Shown here: in pieces, positions 17,554-27,071 of the stretch | How positions within the stretch are numbered: position 1 is the first letter of the stretch | Layout of the letters: every line of letters begins with the position of its first letter | Origin: Echinicola marina | GTDB taxonomy: Bacteria > Bacteroidota > Bacteroidia > Cytophagales > Cyclobacteriaceae | NCBI RefSeq assembly: GCF_020463795.1 | Contig: NZ_CP080025.1 | Location: 5,349,001 to 5,413,000, forward strand | Length of the DNA stretch: 64,000 nt | Direction of reading: 5' to 3' | The notes under the pieces: generated by a model | The model's input: the letters and a program-made list of their open reading frames with translations, nothing else | What the model was told of the DNA's origin: nothing | The model's database searches: none | Position numbers and translations under genes: made by a program

Positions 17554-18350
17554 GATAAATAAATCTCTTTTTTAATATCCAAAATTTTCTTTTTGTTTTC
17601 TTTATAAAACGAATTTACCCTTGAAACCACTTCAGGATCCAATGATGCTTGTTGTTTTTTGCTATTTATTTCTAAAGTACTTGGATTATTATCAAGATAT
17701 TCCAGCACGCTCAATAGTGATGGCAATGATTTATAAGGGAATGCATGGAAAATTTTTGACATCATTCTATAATCTTCAGGAAAATCATTGGTCAGTCTCA
17801 TACTAGGCCTGTACAAGAAGTCCTCTACCTGTATTTTCCCTATGCTAAAAATTTCAGGTTGATTGAATAAAATTCCCCAAATCTCCGTATCTATTTCTGT
17901 TTTTATTTTACATACCAGCTCCAATGCCTTCACTTTTATCCCATATACAGCAGCCCCAACAGGAGCTCCATCCACAGTAGAAAAATCATGATTTTCTCTT
18001 TTCATCATATCAACCATTCGATTAGCTATATCTATTGAAAAAAGAGGGTTTTCGCCGGTAATACTCAATATATAATCTAAACCAAAATAACGAGATGATT
18101 GAAACAACCTTTCCAAAACATCTTGCTCAGACCCTAAAAAGTAATGAATACCATTTTCAATAGCTACATCCGTCAGCGGTTTATCCTGAGGATTATTGGA
18201 CGTACATAGAACAATTTCATCTATTCCCTTAATTTTCTGAGACCTTTTGATCACATGTTCAATTATGGAGAATCCGTTTAAATCTTTTAATAGCTTAAAT
18301 GGAAGTCTTGTTGACTTCATTCTAGCTGTAATAAATAAGCCTATTCTCAT
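17550..18350 (-). CDS. Cytidylyltransferase (SpsF-like)
   Basis: A 266-residue protein of the CMP-sugar synthetase family. N-terminal FITARMKSTRLPFKLLKDL corresponds to the nucleotide-binding loop (usually ARxGSxRLPGK), then CTSNNPQDKPL, GSEQDVLERLF and ITGENPLFSID. These match SpsF-like enzymes rather than NeuA proper. It should activate an ulosonic acid as a CMP-sugar. It overlaps its neighbours on both sides by 4 bp (divergent NeuB upstream, YhcH-like downstream). No other CMP-sugar synthetase is present, so it may serve one or both NeuB-type synthases. The Gly after RLP is replaced by Phe. Confidence 0.82.
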   Translation of the reverse strand: MRIGLFITARMKSTRLPFKLLKDLNGFSIIEHVIKRSQKIKGIDEIVLCTSNNPQDKPLTDVAIENGIHYFLGSEQDVLERLFQSSRYFGLDYILSITGENPLFSIDIANRMVDMMKRENHDFSTVDGAPVGAAVYGIKVKALELVCKIKTEIDTEIWGILFNQPEIFSIGKIQVEDFLYRPSMRLTNDFPEDYRMMSKIFHAFPYKSLPSLLSVLEYLDNNPSTLEINSKKQQASLDPEVVSRVNSFYKENKKKILDIKKEIYLS

Positions 18351-19411
18351 TTTCCGGTATTTTTAAACTGAGAAGTATCCGCTAAATTAAACTCAAAATT
18401 AACCTTTGAATAATCTATGATTTCGTCAGGATCAATATTCTTACTGACAGACAAGTTTAAAAGCTTTATTAGATCCTTTTGAAGGATGTTAGCGCTTTCC
18501 TTAGTCCGCTTAAACGCGATATTATCCCTAGTGATCTTTTCTCCTGATTTTATTGACACCCTTGCTACTGGGGCCTTTTTCATTGGACCGGTATTTCCAT
18601 ATTTCAATTCCGCTAAGGAATAATCTAAAGGCTTATCCCCTCCTAAAACCTGATGAAGCAATCCAGCTAGTTCTTTTACTTTCAGAATCTGTTTTAATGA
18701 AACAGCAGCCTGAGAATCAATCCTTTTTTCCCCAACCTTGGTGGTGAAATGTTTTTCAATTACAAAAGCTCCTTTCGTAAGTCCTAAAACACTTATCCAT
18801 TCGTTATTGACATCAGTGGGGTCAGTATGATCCGCATACCCCATAGGCAAGTCAAATAAATGACCAATCTTTTCAATTCTCTCCAAAAATATATCTGAAT
18901 AGGAAGTGGGATAATTTTGGAAGCCATGCATCAAAAACACATCTTTTTTCCCTCTTTCATTCAAATAATCCACCGCAAATTTTATTTCATCAATTGTTGA
19001 CCCTCCAATGCCTAAAATTACAGTATTATTAAAAGTCGCAGCCTTTTCCAAAAGAAAAATATCATTAAGCCCTGTAGCATGTATTTCTACAGCTTTCAAG
19101 GCTATATTGTTTTCCAACACCCAGTCTAATGATGAAACATCATTGCAGAGCAGAACAACATCGAGATTTTTTGATTTTGCATGGTCAATTGCCACATGCA
19201 TTTGTTCTTTACTAAGAGATATTTTTTCTATAATCGGAACACCCTCATGATCACTTACAAAATAATCATTGACATCAAATAATGCATGAAACTTAATGGC
19301 ATCTAAACCTACACGCCCAGCTTCATCAATTAACTCTAATAAAAAATTGATTTCTCCCTCATGATGAAACGCTGTTTCCCCAATAATATAAGGTCTTTTA
19401 ATCTCTTTCAT
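18347..19411 (-). CDS. Divergent NeuB-family protein (TIM barrel + SAF domain)
   Basis: A 354-residue homologue of N-acetylneuraminate/legionaminate synthases: TIM barrel (about 1-270) then an SAF antifreeze-like domain (about 285-345). Retained features are Glu in IGETAFHHEG, Lys in IKFHALF and the two metal-binding His in ADHTD and IEKHFT. By hand alignment with the normal paralogue at 21602, the motifs thought to bind PEP and the sugar are replaced: KIPSGE by EIHATG, STGMAT by GIGGST, HCNTEYP by HGFQNYP and YSDHT by YADHT. It starts 1 nt inside the stop of the PtmE-like gene and ends in a 4-bp overlap with the cytidylyltransferase. It may use different substrates or catalyse another step. 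Confidence 0.85.
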   Translation of the reverse strand: MKEIKRPYIIGETAFHHEGEINFLLELIDEAGRVGLDAIKFHALFDVNDYFVSDHEGVPIIEKISLSKEQMHVAIDHAKSKNLDVVLLCNDVSSLDWVLENNIALKAVEIHATGLNDIFLLEKAATFNNTVILGIGGSTIDEIKFAVDYLNERGKKDVFLMHGFQNYPTSYSDIFLERIEKIGHLFDLPMGYADHTDPTDVNNEWISVLGLTKGAFVIEKHFTTKVGEKRIDSQAAVSLKQILKVKELAGLLHQVLGGDKPLDYSLAELKYGNTGPMKKAPVARVSIKSGEKITRDNIAFKRTKESANILQKDLIKLLNLSVSKNIDPDEIIDYSKVNFEFNLADTSQFKNTGK

Positions 19412-20454
19412 TACAATTTCAAATGTTTAATATCCTCCTGTGCCTTTTTAAAGTCCTCATGCTTGCCGATATCCAACCAATACCCATTGATTGGAAAAGT
19501 AACCAGTTTACGATCCATGGCAAGAATTTTATCCATCAAATCGGTAATATCATAATAGTCACCTTTTGGGATCAGATCCAAAACACTTTTCTTAAATAAA
19601 TAAATTCCCGCATTTGAAAAATAGGTATAACGTGGCTTTTCCTTGAGAGAGTTGACCCTTTGTTCACCATCGGTTTCCAAAACGGCATAAGGCACATCCA
19701 CACTGTAACTAGTGGCAGCTACCGCCATATCCGCATCTGATGCCTTGAAGGTTTTATAAAAATCCAGAAAATCAATATTAGTAAGTAGATCACTATTCAT
19801 TACCAAAATATCCTCATGCTCTAGCTTGTCAGCCAAGTGTATAGAACCGATTGTCCCCATGGGTTCGGTTTCTTTTATGTATTTGATATTTAGCTTTTTT
19901 TCACATCCGCAACCAAAATATTCCTCTAATTGCTCTCCTAAATAGTTAATACTGAGATGAATATTTTTCACCCCAACTTTTGCCAACCTGTCTATATTAT
20001 GCTCGATTATGGGCTTGTCACCAACTTTCAGTAAAGGTTTAGGGGTTCTTTCGGTCAAAGGTCTTAACCTTTTTCCTTCCCCTCCAGCCATAATTACAGC
20101 ATCTACGGGAATAATGGTACTTCTTGTCCTAAAATTAAATACATCAACTATCCGGCCATCATAGCCTAAAATCGGAACGACCTTAAAGTTCTTTTTACTA
20201 TATTCCTCCAACTTATCCACCGCATTTTCCTCTTCCCTGATAAAGGCTGGATTTGGCTGAACGAATTGCAATATAGAATCTTCAAACCCCAAGCCTTTAA
20301 TAAATCCCCTACGCAAATCTCCATCCGTCAAGGACCCAATTAACCTTTCATTATCATCTGTTACAAAAAGAATAGCATCGGACGCCAGCAAATCCAATTT
20401 CTTCAAGGCTTCTCTTACGGGTAGGTCTTTATTTATTATGTGGCTTTTCATCAT
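19411..20454 (-). CDS. CBS-domain nucleotidyltransferase (PtmE-like)
   Basis: A 347-residue two-part protein. An N-terminal CBS pair (about residues 1-115, with LIGSLTDGDLRRG) precedes a GT-A nucleotidyltransferase domain starting at MAGGEGKRLRPLTERTPKPL, with MNSDLLTNID as the metal site. This architecture is that of Campylobacter PtmE, the glucosamine-1-phosphate guanylyltransferase that starts GDP-linked legionaminic-acid synthesis. Location between NeuC-like and NeuB-like genes supports that role. It is translationally coupled on both sides (4-bp ATGA overlap with the NeuC-like gene, 1-nt TAATG overlap with the next). Confidence 0.85.
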   Translation of the reverse strand: MMKSHIINKDLPVREALKKLDLLASDAILFVTDDNERLIGSLTDGDLRRGFIKGLGFEDSILQFVQPNPAFIREEENAVDKLEEYSKKNFKVVPILGYDGRIVDVFNFRTRSTIIPVDAVIMAGGEGKRLRPLTERTPKPLLKVGDKPIIEHNIDRLAKVGVKNIHLSINYLGEQLEEYFGCGCEKKLNIKYIKETEPMGTIGSIHLADKLEHEDILVMNSDLLTNIDFLDFYKTFKASDADMAVAATSYSVDVPYAVLETDGEQRVNSLKEKPRYTYFSNAGIYLFKKSVLDLIPKGDYYDITDLMDKILAMDRKLVTFPINGYWLDIGKHEDFKKAQEDIKHLKL

Positions 20455-21605
20455 ATAAAATTATAGAACCTTTTGGGTCCAAAGTTTGATAAATCGATTT
20501 CTTTTAACACTTCAACAATTTGAGCACTAGTATTCCCAGTACCATAGGGATTTTCTACCTCTCTGAACCTAACATTAAAATCGGGTTCTTGGGCTTTCTT
20601 TAGCAAGTCGTAGATTTCTTTGGTATCTGAACCGCAATTTAAAACACTGTCAGCTTGGATCCTACCTTTTTGTCTGTCACCAATATTAATGGTTGCTGTA
20701 CCTACTGAGGGTGCTTCTATAATGCCGCTGGAACTGTTCCCCACTACTGCATCAGCAATTTTCATCACTGATAAATACCTCAGTGAACCCAATGAATCAA
20801 ACAATGCTGACTTGTCCCCGTTTTGGCTTACAAAGTTCTCCATCATTTGATTAATAATCCGCCCGTTGGTATCTGCATTGGCTTTTGTAAAAATAAAGAA
20901 GCTATCCTCTAACTTGGTAAGGGCATCAAGTAGGTTTTCAAACTGCCGTTCCACACTTATTTCAGCTAATGTCTCCGGGTGAAAGGAGATCAGAAAGTTA
21001 TGCGGTTTGAATCGGATATTTAAGTTTTTCTCTAATTCTTCTTTGCTCCATAAGTCAAGGCTGACAATATTATCCAAGCCTATGGCCCCAACATTAAAAA
21101 CTCGGTCAGGCTGTTCTCCCATTTGGATGATACGATGCTTATAGCTTTCTGTCGAAGAAAAATGTAAATGGCTCATCTTAGTAATTGCATGTCGAATGGC
21201 ATCATCATAAGCACCCTCAGTAATTTCGCCCCCATGGATATGAGCGATTGGAATTTTAAAAATCAGGGCAGTTGAAGCCATGGCTAACATTTCATAACGA
21301 TCTCCGAGAATGACCAAAAGATCGGGTTCTAAATTCTTAAATGCCTCGGTGAACCCAAGCATCCCAAGGCCCATGGATTTGGTAATTCCCTCGGCTGTAT
21401 CGGAAGAAAGCAGCATTTCCACCTTATAGTCCACTTTGAGCCCCTCTTCTTCTATTTGCCTATAAGTGAGACCAAATTCCGGGGAAAGATGCGCGCCTGT
21501 CACAAGGATTTGAAGATTGAACTGCGGACAGGCTTTTAACCGGTTGATCAAAGGCTTCAGCAAACCGTACTCGGCGCGGGTTCCTGTGGCGACACAGATC
21601 TTCAT
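20451..21605 (-). CDS. NDP-N-acetylhexosamine 2-epimerase, hydrolysing (NeuC/LegG-like)
   Basis: A 384-residue GT-B-fold epimerase that removes NDP and inverts C2 to give ManNAc or a 2,4-diacetamido-6-deoxymannose. N-terminal CVATGTRAEYGLL, the LVILGDRYEMLA and AHIHGGEITEGAYDD blocks and GNSSSGIIEAP near residue 290 are the NeuC family signature. In C. jejuni LegG works on GDP-linked diacetamidobacillosamine, and the adjacent PtmE-like gene points to that branch. Overlaps of 4 bp at both ends show a tightly packed operon. Confidence 0.92.
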   Translation of the reverse strand: MKICVATGTRAEYGLLKPLINRLKACPQFNLQILVTGAHLSPEFGLTYRQIEEEGLKVDYKVEMLLSSDTAEGITKSMGLGMLGFTEAFKNLEPDLLVILGDRYEMLAMASTALIFKIPIAHIHGGEITEGAYDDAIRHAITKMSHLHFSSTESYKHRIIQMGEQPDRVFNVGAIGLDNIVSLDLWSKEELEKNLNIRFKPHNFLISFHPETLAEISVERQFENLLDALTKLEDSFFIFTKANADTNGRIINQMMENFVSQNGDKSALFDSLGSLRYLSVMKIADAVVGNSSSGIIEAPSVGTATINIGDRQKGRIQADSVLNCGSDTKEIYDLLKKAQEPDFNVRFREVENPYGTGNTSAQIVEVLKEIDLSNFGPKRFYNFI

Positions 21606-22618
21606 AGCTCTATCAGTTCGTCCTCTTGAAAATCCTTGGAAGCCTTTCTGCCAATCACTTCATCCCATAACATGGGAGAAAGGCCGGATCCAGGTCGTTT
21701 GGTAGTGATATTTTCTTCGGTCAACACTTCTCCTTTAGCGATATCCTTAGCCGCAACAATACTTTTCCTTGCGATAGATATATTTTTTTTCTCAGAATCA
21801 CTGGGCTCTTTCATGCCTGAGCCAGATAACGCTTCTTCAATATGCCTTATCCCTTGGACCATGGCTTTAAGTTCATCAGGCTCCAACGAAGCCCTATGAT
21901 CAGGCCCTTCCATTTGTTTATCCAAGGTAAAATGCTTTTCAATAACCTTTGCCCCCAATGCCACGGCCGCTATGGGCACTTCTATCCCCAAGGTATGATC
22001 AGAATAACCGATTTTCGTCTGCAATTCATTTTGAATATGCAACATGGCCTTTAAATTCACATCCTTCATGGGTGTAGGGTATTCGGTGTTACAATGAAGA
22101 ATAGTAATACTTTCTTTACTTGCACCATTATCCACAAAGACTTTAACTGCGGACTTAATTTCCTCTAGTGTGGCCATACCCGTTGATAGAATTACCCTAT
22201 CGAATAATTTAGCCGCCAGCCTTAGATATGGAAGATTAGTAAGTTCTCCTGAAGGAATTTTAACTAATTCCAAGCCTATATCTTTTAAGTATTGTAATGA
22301 CTCTAGGTCAAATGCTGTAGAAAAAAAATTGATCCCCTTGTCTTGACAATATTGAATCAAAAGATTATGATGGTCTTCTGAAAGCTCAAGATTACTGAGC
22401 ATCTGAAATTGGCTTTCGCTTTCCTTTTTGGTATTCTCTATTTGATATTTTGCTTTAGTGGCAAACTTTGAAACCATGCTTTTAGGTTTAAAAGTTTGAA
22501 ACTTAACATAATCAACTCCTGCAGCAACAGCTGCATCTACAAGTTTAAAGGCATTTTCAATATTACCATTATGGTTTACACCTGCCTCAGCGATGATAAT
22601 CACACTATTTTCTTTCAT
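21602..22618 (-). CDS. N-acetylneuraminate/legionaminic acid synthase (NeuB/LegI-like)
   Basis: A 338-residue PEP-dependent synthase condensing a 2-epimerised hexosamine with PEP. All family motifs are present: IIAEAGVNHNGN, VKFQTF, VKIPSGE, STGMAT, LHCNTEYPTP, GYSDHTLG, IEKHFTLDK and a C-terminal SAF domain with KRPGSGLSP. The frame extends to a TTG at 22639, but ATG 22618 matches the family N-terminus and is preferred; it then overlaps the acetyltransferase gene by 14 bp. It is the conventional member of the two NeuB-type proteins here and fits legionaminic-type synthesis with its neighbours. Confidence 0.94.
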   Translation of the reverse strand: MKENSVIIIAEAGVNHNGNIENAFKLVDAAVAAGVDYVKFQTFKPKSMVSKFATKAKYQIENTKKESESQFQMLSNLELSEDHHNLLIQYCQDKGINFFSTAFDLESLQYLKDIGLELVKIPSGELTNLPYLRLAAKLFDRVILSTGMATLEEIKSAVKVFVDNGASKESITILHCNTEYPTPMKDVNLKAMLHIQNELQTKIGYSDHTLGIEVPIAAVALGAKVIEKHFTLDKQMEGPDHRASLEPDELKAMVQGIRHIEEALSGSGMKEPSDSEKKNISIARKSIVAAKDIAKGEVLTEENITTKRPGSGLSPMLWDEVIGRKASKDFQEDELIEL

Positions 22619-23237
22619 AAATTTTTCCTGGGTTTCCAATTACAGTTGCATTATCCGGTATATCATTTATTACTACTGTCCCTGCCCCAACAATCACATT
22701 ACTCCCAATTTTCACTCCTTGCTTAACCACGGCATTCGCACCTATAAAACTCAAATCTCCCACATGTACTCCTCCTGTCAGAACAGCTCCAGGACCTATA
22801 TGAACAGCTTCCCCCAATCGAACTTCATGTTCTATAATACAACCAGTATTCAACAAACAATAATCTCCTATTGAAGCCAAGGGGTTTATGGCTACATTTT
22901 TAGATATAAAATTTCCACAACCGATTTCTATATGCTTAGATATTGAACTTTGAGGATGGATGACATTAGGGAGTTGCTTTTTACGCGAAATAACTCGCTC
23001 GGCTATTATCTTCCTTATCTTATTATTACCCACTCCCAATAAAAAAGCATAATCCACTTCCCATCCCTGAAAGTCATCCTTTTGGTCATCTCCAAGATAT
23101 TCTAAACCAAATGGGTTAGAGCTTTTTATTTCACTTTCACAATAATGTGTGATTTTCATTCCTGCCTCCATAGCCGCATCAACGACGACCAGACCATGAC
23201 CAGAGTAGCCTATTATTGCTATTTTATCTAACACCAC
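22605..23237 (-). CDS. NeuD/PglD-family sugar acetyltransferase (LegH-like role)
   Basis: A 210-residue protein with an N-terminal Rossmann-like sugar-binding part (IAIIGYSGHGLVVVDAA) and a C-terminal left-handed beta-helix (about residues 95-205) ending VIGNPGKIYERK, the PglD/NeuD layout. The catalytic His is probably in CIIEHEV. PglD/LegH acetylate the 4-amino group made by the preceding aminotransferase; here the LegC-like gene is directly upstream with a 14-bp overlap. Start is GTG (23237, or 23234). Confidence 0.88.
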   Translation of the reverse strand: MVLDKIAIIGYSGHGLVVVDAAMEAGMKITHYCESEIKSSNPFGLEYLGDDQKDDFQGWEVDYAFLLGVGNNKIRKIIAERVISRKKQLPNVIHPQSSISKHIEIGCGNFISKNVAINPLASIGDYCLLNTGCIIEHEVRLGEAVHIGPGAVLTGGVHVGDLSFIGANAVVKQGVKIGSNVIVGAGTVVINDIPDNATVIGNPGKIYERK

Positions 23238-24366
23238 TTGGTAAATTTACAATTCTTTCCTCCAAAAATTCAGCATTTATTTGTTCATCCCGCTGGCAAT
23301 GGGAATACATTGGTAATCGATACATTAACTGCCAAATAGGCCGTGTTAATATTTTCTTAGAATTTGTTTCTTTTAAAAATATCTCTTTATCCTTCATATT
23401 TTCCAGCTCCACACACATTAACCAATAGTTTGCTTTTGTATTTGGAAGTTCTTGTCTGAATTTTACGCCTTGAGTCCTAAAAAACTCGGTATAGAGTAAA
23501 GCTAACTCACGTTTGTTTTTCATTATGGATGGCAATTGCTCTAATTGAGCACAAGCTAATGCAGCATTTAGGTTTGGCATCCTAAAATTATAGCCGAGTT
23601 CATCATGCATAAATTCAAACGAATGGGGAACTTTAGCAGTGGTAGTCAAATGTTTAGCCTTCTTTCCAATCTCCAAATCATTGGTGACAATTGCTCCCCC
23701 ACCTCCACTAGTAACGATTTTATTGCCATTAAATGAAAAAGCACCAATTTGACCAAGACTTCCGGTCTTCTGTCCCTTATATTCACTTCCCAAGGATTCA
23801 GCGGCATCCTCCACAATTGGGATATTCCACTTTTCACATATCTCAATTAATTTATCCATATGAACAGGAAAGCCGAATGTGTGCATGGGTAAACAGGCTG
23901 AAATTTTCTTCCCTGTTTGTTTATTATAGCACCCATCTTCTCTCATCTCTCCATATTCATTCAAAAAAATTTCCACAGCGAACGGCGAAAGGCCCATAGT
24001 GTCCAAATCTACATCGATGAAAATTGGAGAGGCGTCATTATACGCGATTGCATTTACGGTGGCCACAAAGGTAAGCGCCTGGGTGATCACCTCATCTCCA
24101 GGTTTTACACCCACCAAGCGTAGGGCCACCTGTAGGGATGCCGTACCATTCACCACCGCCACAGCTTTCTTGGTGTTGGTCTGGGCCTGGACCATTTCCT
24201 CAAACCTATCCACATATTTGCCCACAGAAGATACAAAGGTAGAATCTATGGTATCCAAAAGGTATTTTTTCTCATTCCCCCTAAAAACAGGCTCATGCAA
24301 AGCAATTATCTCTTTTTCAGGATATTGTGTTTTCACTAAACTAATTAGCTCGCCAATATTTTTCAT
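23224..24366 (-). CDS. legC: LegC-family PLP aminotransferase (DegT/DnrJ/EryC1/StrS)
   Basis: A 380-residue sugar aminotransferase. The PLP-binding Lys is in GAFSFNGNKIVTSGGGGAIV (about residue 215) and the Asp-containing IVEDAAESLGS precedes it. The opening ALHEPVFRGNEKKYLLDTID and FVSSVGKYVDRFE match the LegC subgroup that aminates C4 of a 4-keto-6-deoxy-HexNAc. It opens the nonulosonic-acid block, followed without gaps by the acetyltransferase, synthase and epimerase. The 4,6-dehydratase LegB that should supply its substrate is not in this block. Confidence 0.9.
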   Translation of the reverse strand: MKNIGELISLVKTQYPEKEIIALHEPVFRGNEKKYLLDTIDSTFVSSVGKYVDRFEEMVQAQTNTKKAVAVVNGTASLQVALRLVGVKPGDEVITQALTFVATVNAIAYNDASPIFIDVDLDTMGLSPFAVEIFLNEYGEMREDGCYNKQTGKKISACLPMHTFGFPVHMDKLIEICEKWNIPIVEDAAESLGSEYKGQKTGSLGQIGAFSFNGNKIVTSGGGGAIVTNDLEIGKKAKHLTTTAKVPHSFEFMHDELGYNFRMPNLNAALACAQLEQLPSIMKNKRELALLYTEFFRTQGVKFRQELPNTKANYWLMCVELENMKDKEIFLKETNSKKILTRPIWQLMYRLPMYSHCQRDEQINAEFLEERIVNLPSGVR

Positions 24367-24413
24367 TTTCCAATAGCTTTTTGTAATTCAAAAAATTCCA
24401 TCTAGATAAAAAA

Positions 24414-25733
24414 TCAAAGCCTTCCATCTACTAACTCTTTTGCATAAAACGCCTTGGTATCATATAGTACCGTACGGCCGTTTGATTTGATGGCTTCTAA
24501 GTCCATATCGCAGAATTCCTTATGTCCTACCGCCAAGATAATAGAATCGTATTTACCTAAATTTCCCTTAGAGGTTAATGATAAACCATATTCTTCCTGT
24601 ACCTCTTCGGTTGAAGCCCAAGGATCGTATACATCTACTTCCAATCCAAACTGGTTTAATTCTTTGTAGATATCGATTACCCTTGTATTACGGATATCAG
24701 GACAATTCTCTTTAAAGGTAAAACCTAAGATCAAAGCCTTACTTCCCTTAATAGTCTTGCCTTTCTGGATCATTAATTTGATCACCTTATTGGCCACAAA
24801 CATCCCCATATTATCATTCACCCTTCTTCCAGAAAGAATGACTGCTGGATGATATCCAGTTTGTTCTGCTTTATGTGCCAAATAATAAGGATCCACGCCA
24901 ATACAGTGTCCTCCTACTAAGCCTGGCTTATACTTTAAGAAATTCCACTTAGTTCCAGCTGCTTCCAATACCTCATTCGTATCAATTCCTAAACGGTCAA
25001 ATATCAAGGCCAATTCATTGACAAAGGATATATTCACATCCCTTTGGGCATTTTCTATCGCTTTAGAAGCTTCGGCAACCTTAATACATGAAGCCTTATA
25101 AGTGCCTGCTTCAATAATAGAAGCATACAGATCATTCACAAAATCTGCTACCTCGGGAGTAGAACCTGAGGTTACTTTTTTGATTTTGGTCAAGGTATTC
25201 ACCTTGTCTCCAGGATTAATTCGCTCAGGAGAATATCCACAATAGAAATCCTCGTTAAATATCAATCCAGATTCCTTTTCCAACACCGGCACACAATCCT
25301 CTTCTGTACATCCCGGATAGGTGGTGGATTCATAAATCACCACATCCCCCTTTTTTAAAACTTTCCCCAACATGGTACTAGCTGCAATCAATGGCTGAAG
25401 ATCCGGGGTCTTATGTTCATTGATAGGAGTGGGAACCGTTACAATAAAAATATTACAGGAAGATATAGCTGTAATCGCATTAGAAGGTAAAAATCCTTTA
25501 CCTTTTTGATCCAAATCAATCGAGGATTTCACTAAAGAAACTTGTAACTTTTCATCCTCCACTTCCAAGGTAAAATCATGTCCTTCTTCCAATCCCTTGA
25601 TCCTTTTGGGAGAAATATCATAGCCCACGGTAGGGTAATGCTTTGCCAGCTCTACGGCCAAAGGCAAACCTACATAGCCCAAACCAATCACGGCTATTTT
25701 GGATTGATTTAAGGGTAAAAGCGGTGTATTCAT
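24414..25733 (-). CDS. Nucleotide-sugar dehydrogenase (TviB/WbpA-like), copy 1
   Basis: A 439-residue UDP-GlcNAc/GalNAc-type 6-dehydrogenase giving a uronic acid. N-terminal [19 protein letters not shown] is the NAD site, with [11 protein letters not shown] in the middle and the catalytic Cys in [15 protein letters not shown]-terminal [16 protein letters not shown] marks the VipA/TviB/WbpA branch rather than UDP-glucose dehydrogenases. ATG 25733 is preferred to TTG 25745. A clearly related paralogue lies at 34329-35645. With the TviC/WbpP-like epimerase at 37717 it could make UDP-GalNAcA. Confidence 0.9.
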   Translation of the reverse strand: MNTPLLPLNQSKIAVIGLGYVGLPLAVELAKHYPTVGYDISPKRIKGLEEGHDFTLEVEDEKLQVSLVKSSIDLDQKGKGFLPSNAITAISSCNIFIVTVPTPINEHKTPDLQPLIAASTMLGKVLKKGDVVIYESTTYPGCTEEDCVPVLEKESGLIFNEDFYCGYSPERINPGDKVNTLTKIKKVTSGSTPEVADFVNDLYASIIEAGTYKASCIKVAEASKAIENAQRDVNISFVNELALIFDRLGIDTNEVLEAAGTKWNFLKYKPGLVGGHCIGVDPYYLAHKAEQTGYHPAVILSGRRVNDNMGMFVANKVIKLMIQKGKTIKGSKALILGFTFKENCPDIRNTRVIDIYKELNQFGLEVDVYDPWASTEEVQEEYGLSLTSKGNLGKYDSIILAVGHKEFCDMDLEAIKSNGRTVLYDTKAFYAKELVDGRL

Positions 25734-25827
25734 ATATTCTATCAATTATCGATGTTTTTTTAATCTTAATTCCAACAAAGTTAATAACAAACTTATCAGA
25801 CAGTTTTACAGAGGATTCGTTAATCTA

Positions 25828-26946
25828 TTAGACGTTTTTCCACTCCTCTTTAATACTGGACAAATATTCCGAACCGAACACTATCCCTAAGCCCAATACA
25901 GCACCTACAAAGGTAAAGACCACTAAAATCAAAGGTCTTCTCGGAGCAGACTTCTCAGCAGGTATGCTAATAGGCTGGATAACCGAAAAGATCGGTGTAT
26001 CCTTACTTACCTGAAGCTTGGCCTGTTCCAGCTGCTTGGCCAGCTCTGAATAAACGGTGAATGCCAGGTTATATTCCCCCTCCAGTTTTTTCAGTTGGTT
26101 TAAGGCTACCGAGCTGGATATATTTTGATTCCTGTCCCTAAATCTTGCAAGTCGGCTTTGAATAAGCTCATATTCCTTTTGTTTTTCGTCAAAACGCTCT
26201 TTTGTAAACTTTAACTGCTCCTGTGCATTTTTTATTTTAAAAGTGATCACTTCTTTCTGAAGTAACTTCTCTGCATAACTGGCTAACTGGGCGGCTGCTT
26301 TTGCTTCCGGCATTCTAACTGATAACTCCACAAACCCTTCTTGATCATTAAATGATACGCTAAGCTGTTCACCCAATCTTTTAAAATGCTCTAATTCTCC
26401 CTGCGAGACTTCAATAATTTGTTCCCTATCTTCTTCTCCAGCCATTTTACTTTCACCTCCCCCCTTAATGATTCTGATAATTAGCCCAGGCAATCCAATG
26501 GTGTATTGCTTGATATAACCTAAAAGCCCCAGAGAGTAATACACTTCATAATATTCCTGATAAGTCACTTCTTGATCCATTCCCTCAAACTGTAAAGGTG
26601 CCTTTAACATGGCCTTTTTAAAAGGAATACTGCTTACAATTTTAGGATATAAAGTAGGCGGGATCTCTGATCCACCTCCAACACCTCCTAAATTTATCCC
26701 TGCCAAAGAAGCCAAGCCACCTAAGCTACCTCCCGGTTTACCTCCCTCAGAAGTCTGAGGCAAATAGGTTCCGCTAGCAGTAAATTCCTTAGGCGAAAGA
26801 ATCGCCACCAACAATCCCAAGATGACAAAAAGTCCCACGATACGGAAAACAAGCTTCCTTTGATTCCAAACGGTTTTGGCTAAGGCGAGGAGATCGATTT
26901 CGTCGTCGGAATTCGGAGCTGTATTGTTGTTTGAATCGTTGTTCAT
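25828..26946 (-). CDS. Wzz-like chain-length determinant/polysaccharide co-polymerase
   Basis: A 372-residue protein with an N-terminal membrane helix (about residues 35-55), a long periplasmic region containing a coiled-coil (about 220-300, rich in K/E/Q) and a C-terminal helix preceded by the proline-rich APRRPLILVVF. This is the Wzz/PCP topology; there is no C-terminal kinase domain. A Gly-rich loop (GGKPGGSLGGLASLAGINLG) near residue 70 is characteristic of the bacteroidotal forms. It controls length of the exported polymer together with the Wza-like protein encoded upstream. Confidence 0.9.
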   Translation of the reverse strand: MNNDSNNNTAPNSDDEIDLLALAKTVWNQRKLVFRIVGLFVILGLLVAILSPKEFTASGTYLPQTSEGGKPGGSLGGLASLAGINLGGVGGGSEIPPTLYPKIVSSIPFKKAMLKAPLQFEGMDQEVTYQEYYEVYYSLGLLGYIKQYTIGLPGLIIRIIKGGGESKMAGEEDREQIIEVSQGELEHFKRLGEQLSVSFNDQEGFVELSVRMPEAKAAAQLASYAEKLLQKEVITFKIKNAQEQLKFTKERFDEKQKEYELIQSRLARFRDRNQNISSSVALNQLKKLEGEYNLAFTVYSELAKQLEQAKLQVSKDTPIFSVIQPISIPAEKSAPRRPLILVVFTFVGAVLGLGIVFGSEYLSSIKEEWKNV

Positions 26947-27071
26947 ATTTTATGATAAATATTCTTATGACAAGGTTATTGTTAATGTTATTCGGGATTT
27001 GTTATTCGGGATTCGGCGTTCAATCCCCGATTACTCCAATCCCCAATATCAATTACTCCAATCCCAATGAT
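26947..27071. repeat. Degenerate ATTACTCCAATCCC-type tract
   Basis: Between the Wzz gene and the small four-helix-bundle gene the DNA is a run of near-repeats such as CCCGATTACTCCAATCCCC, AATTACTCCAATCCC and TTATTCGGGATTCGG (about 26990-27070). The same words fill 27480-27660 on the other side of the small gene. Confidence 0.7.
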
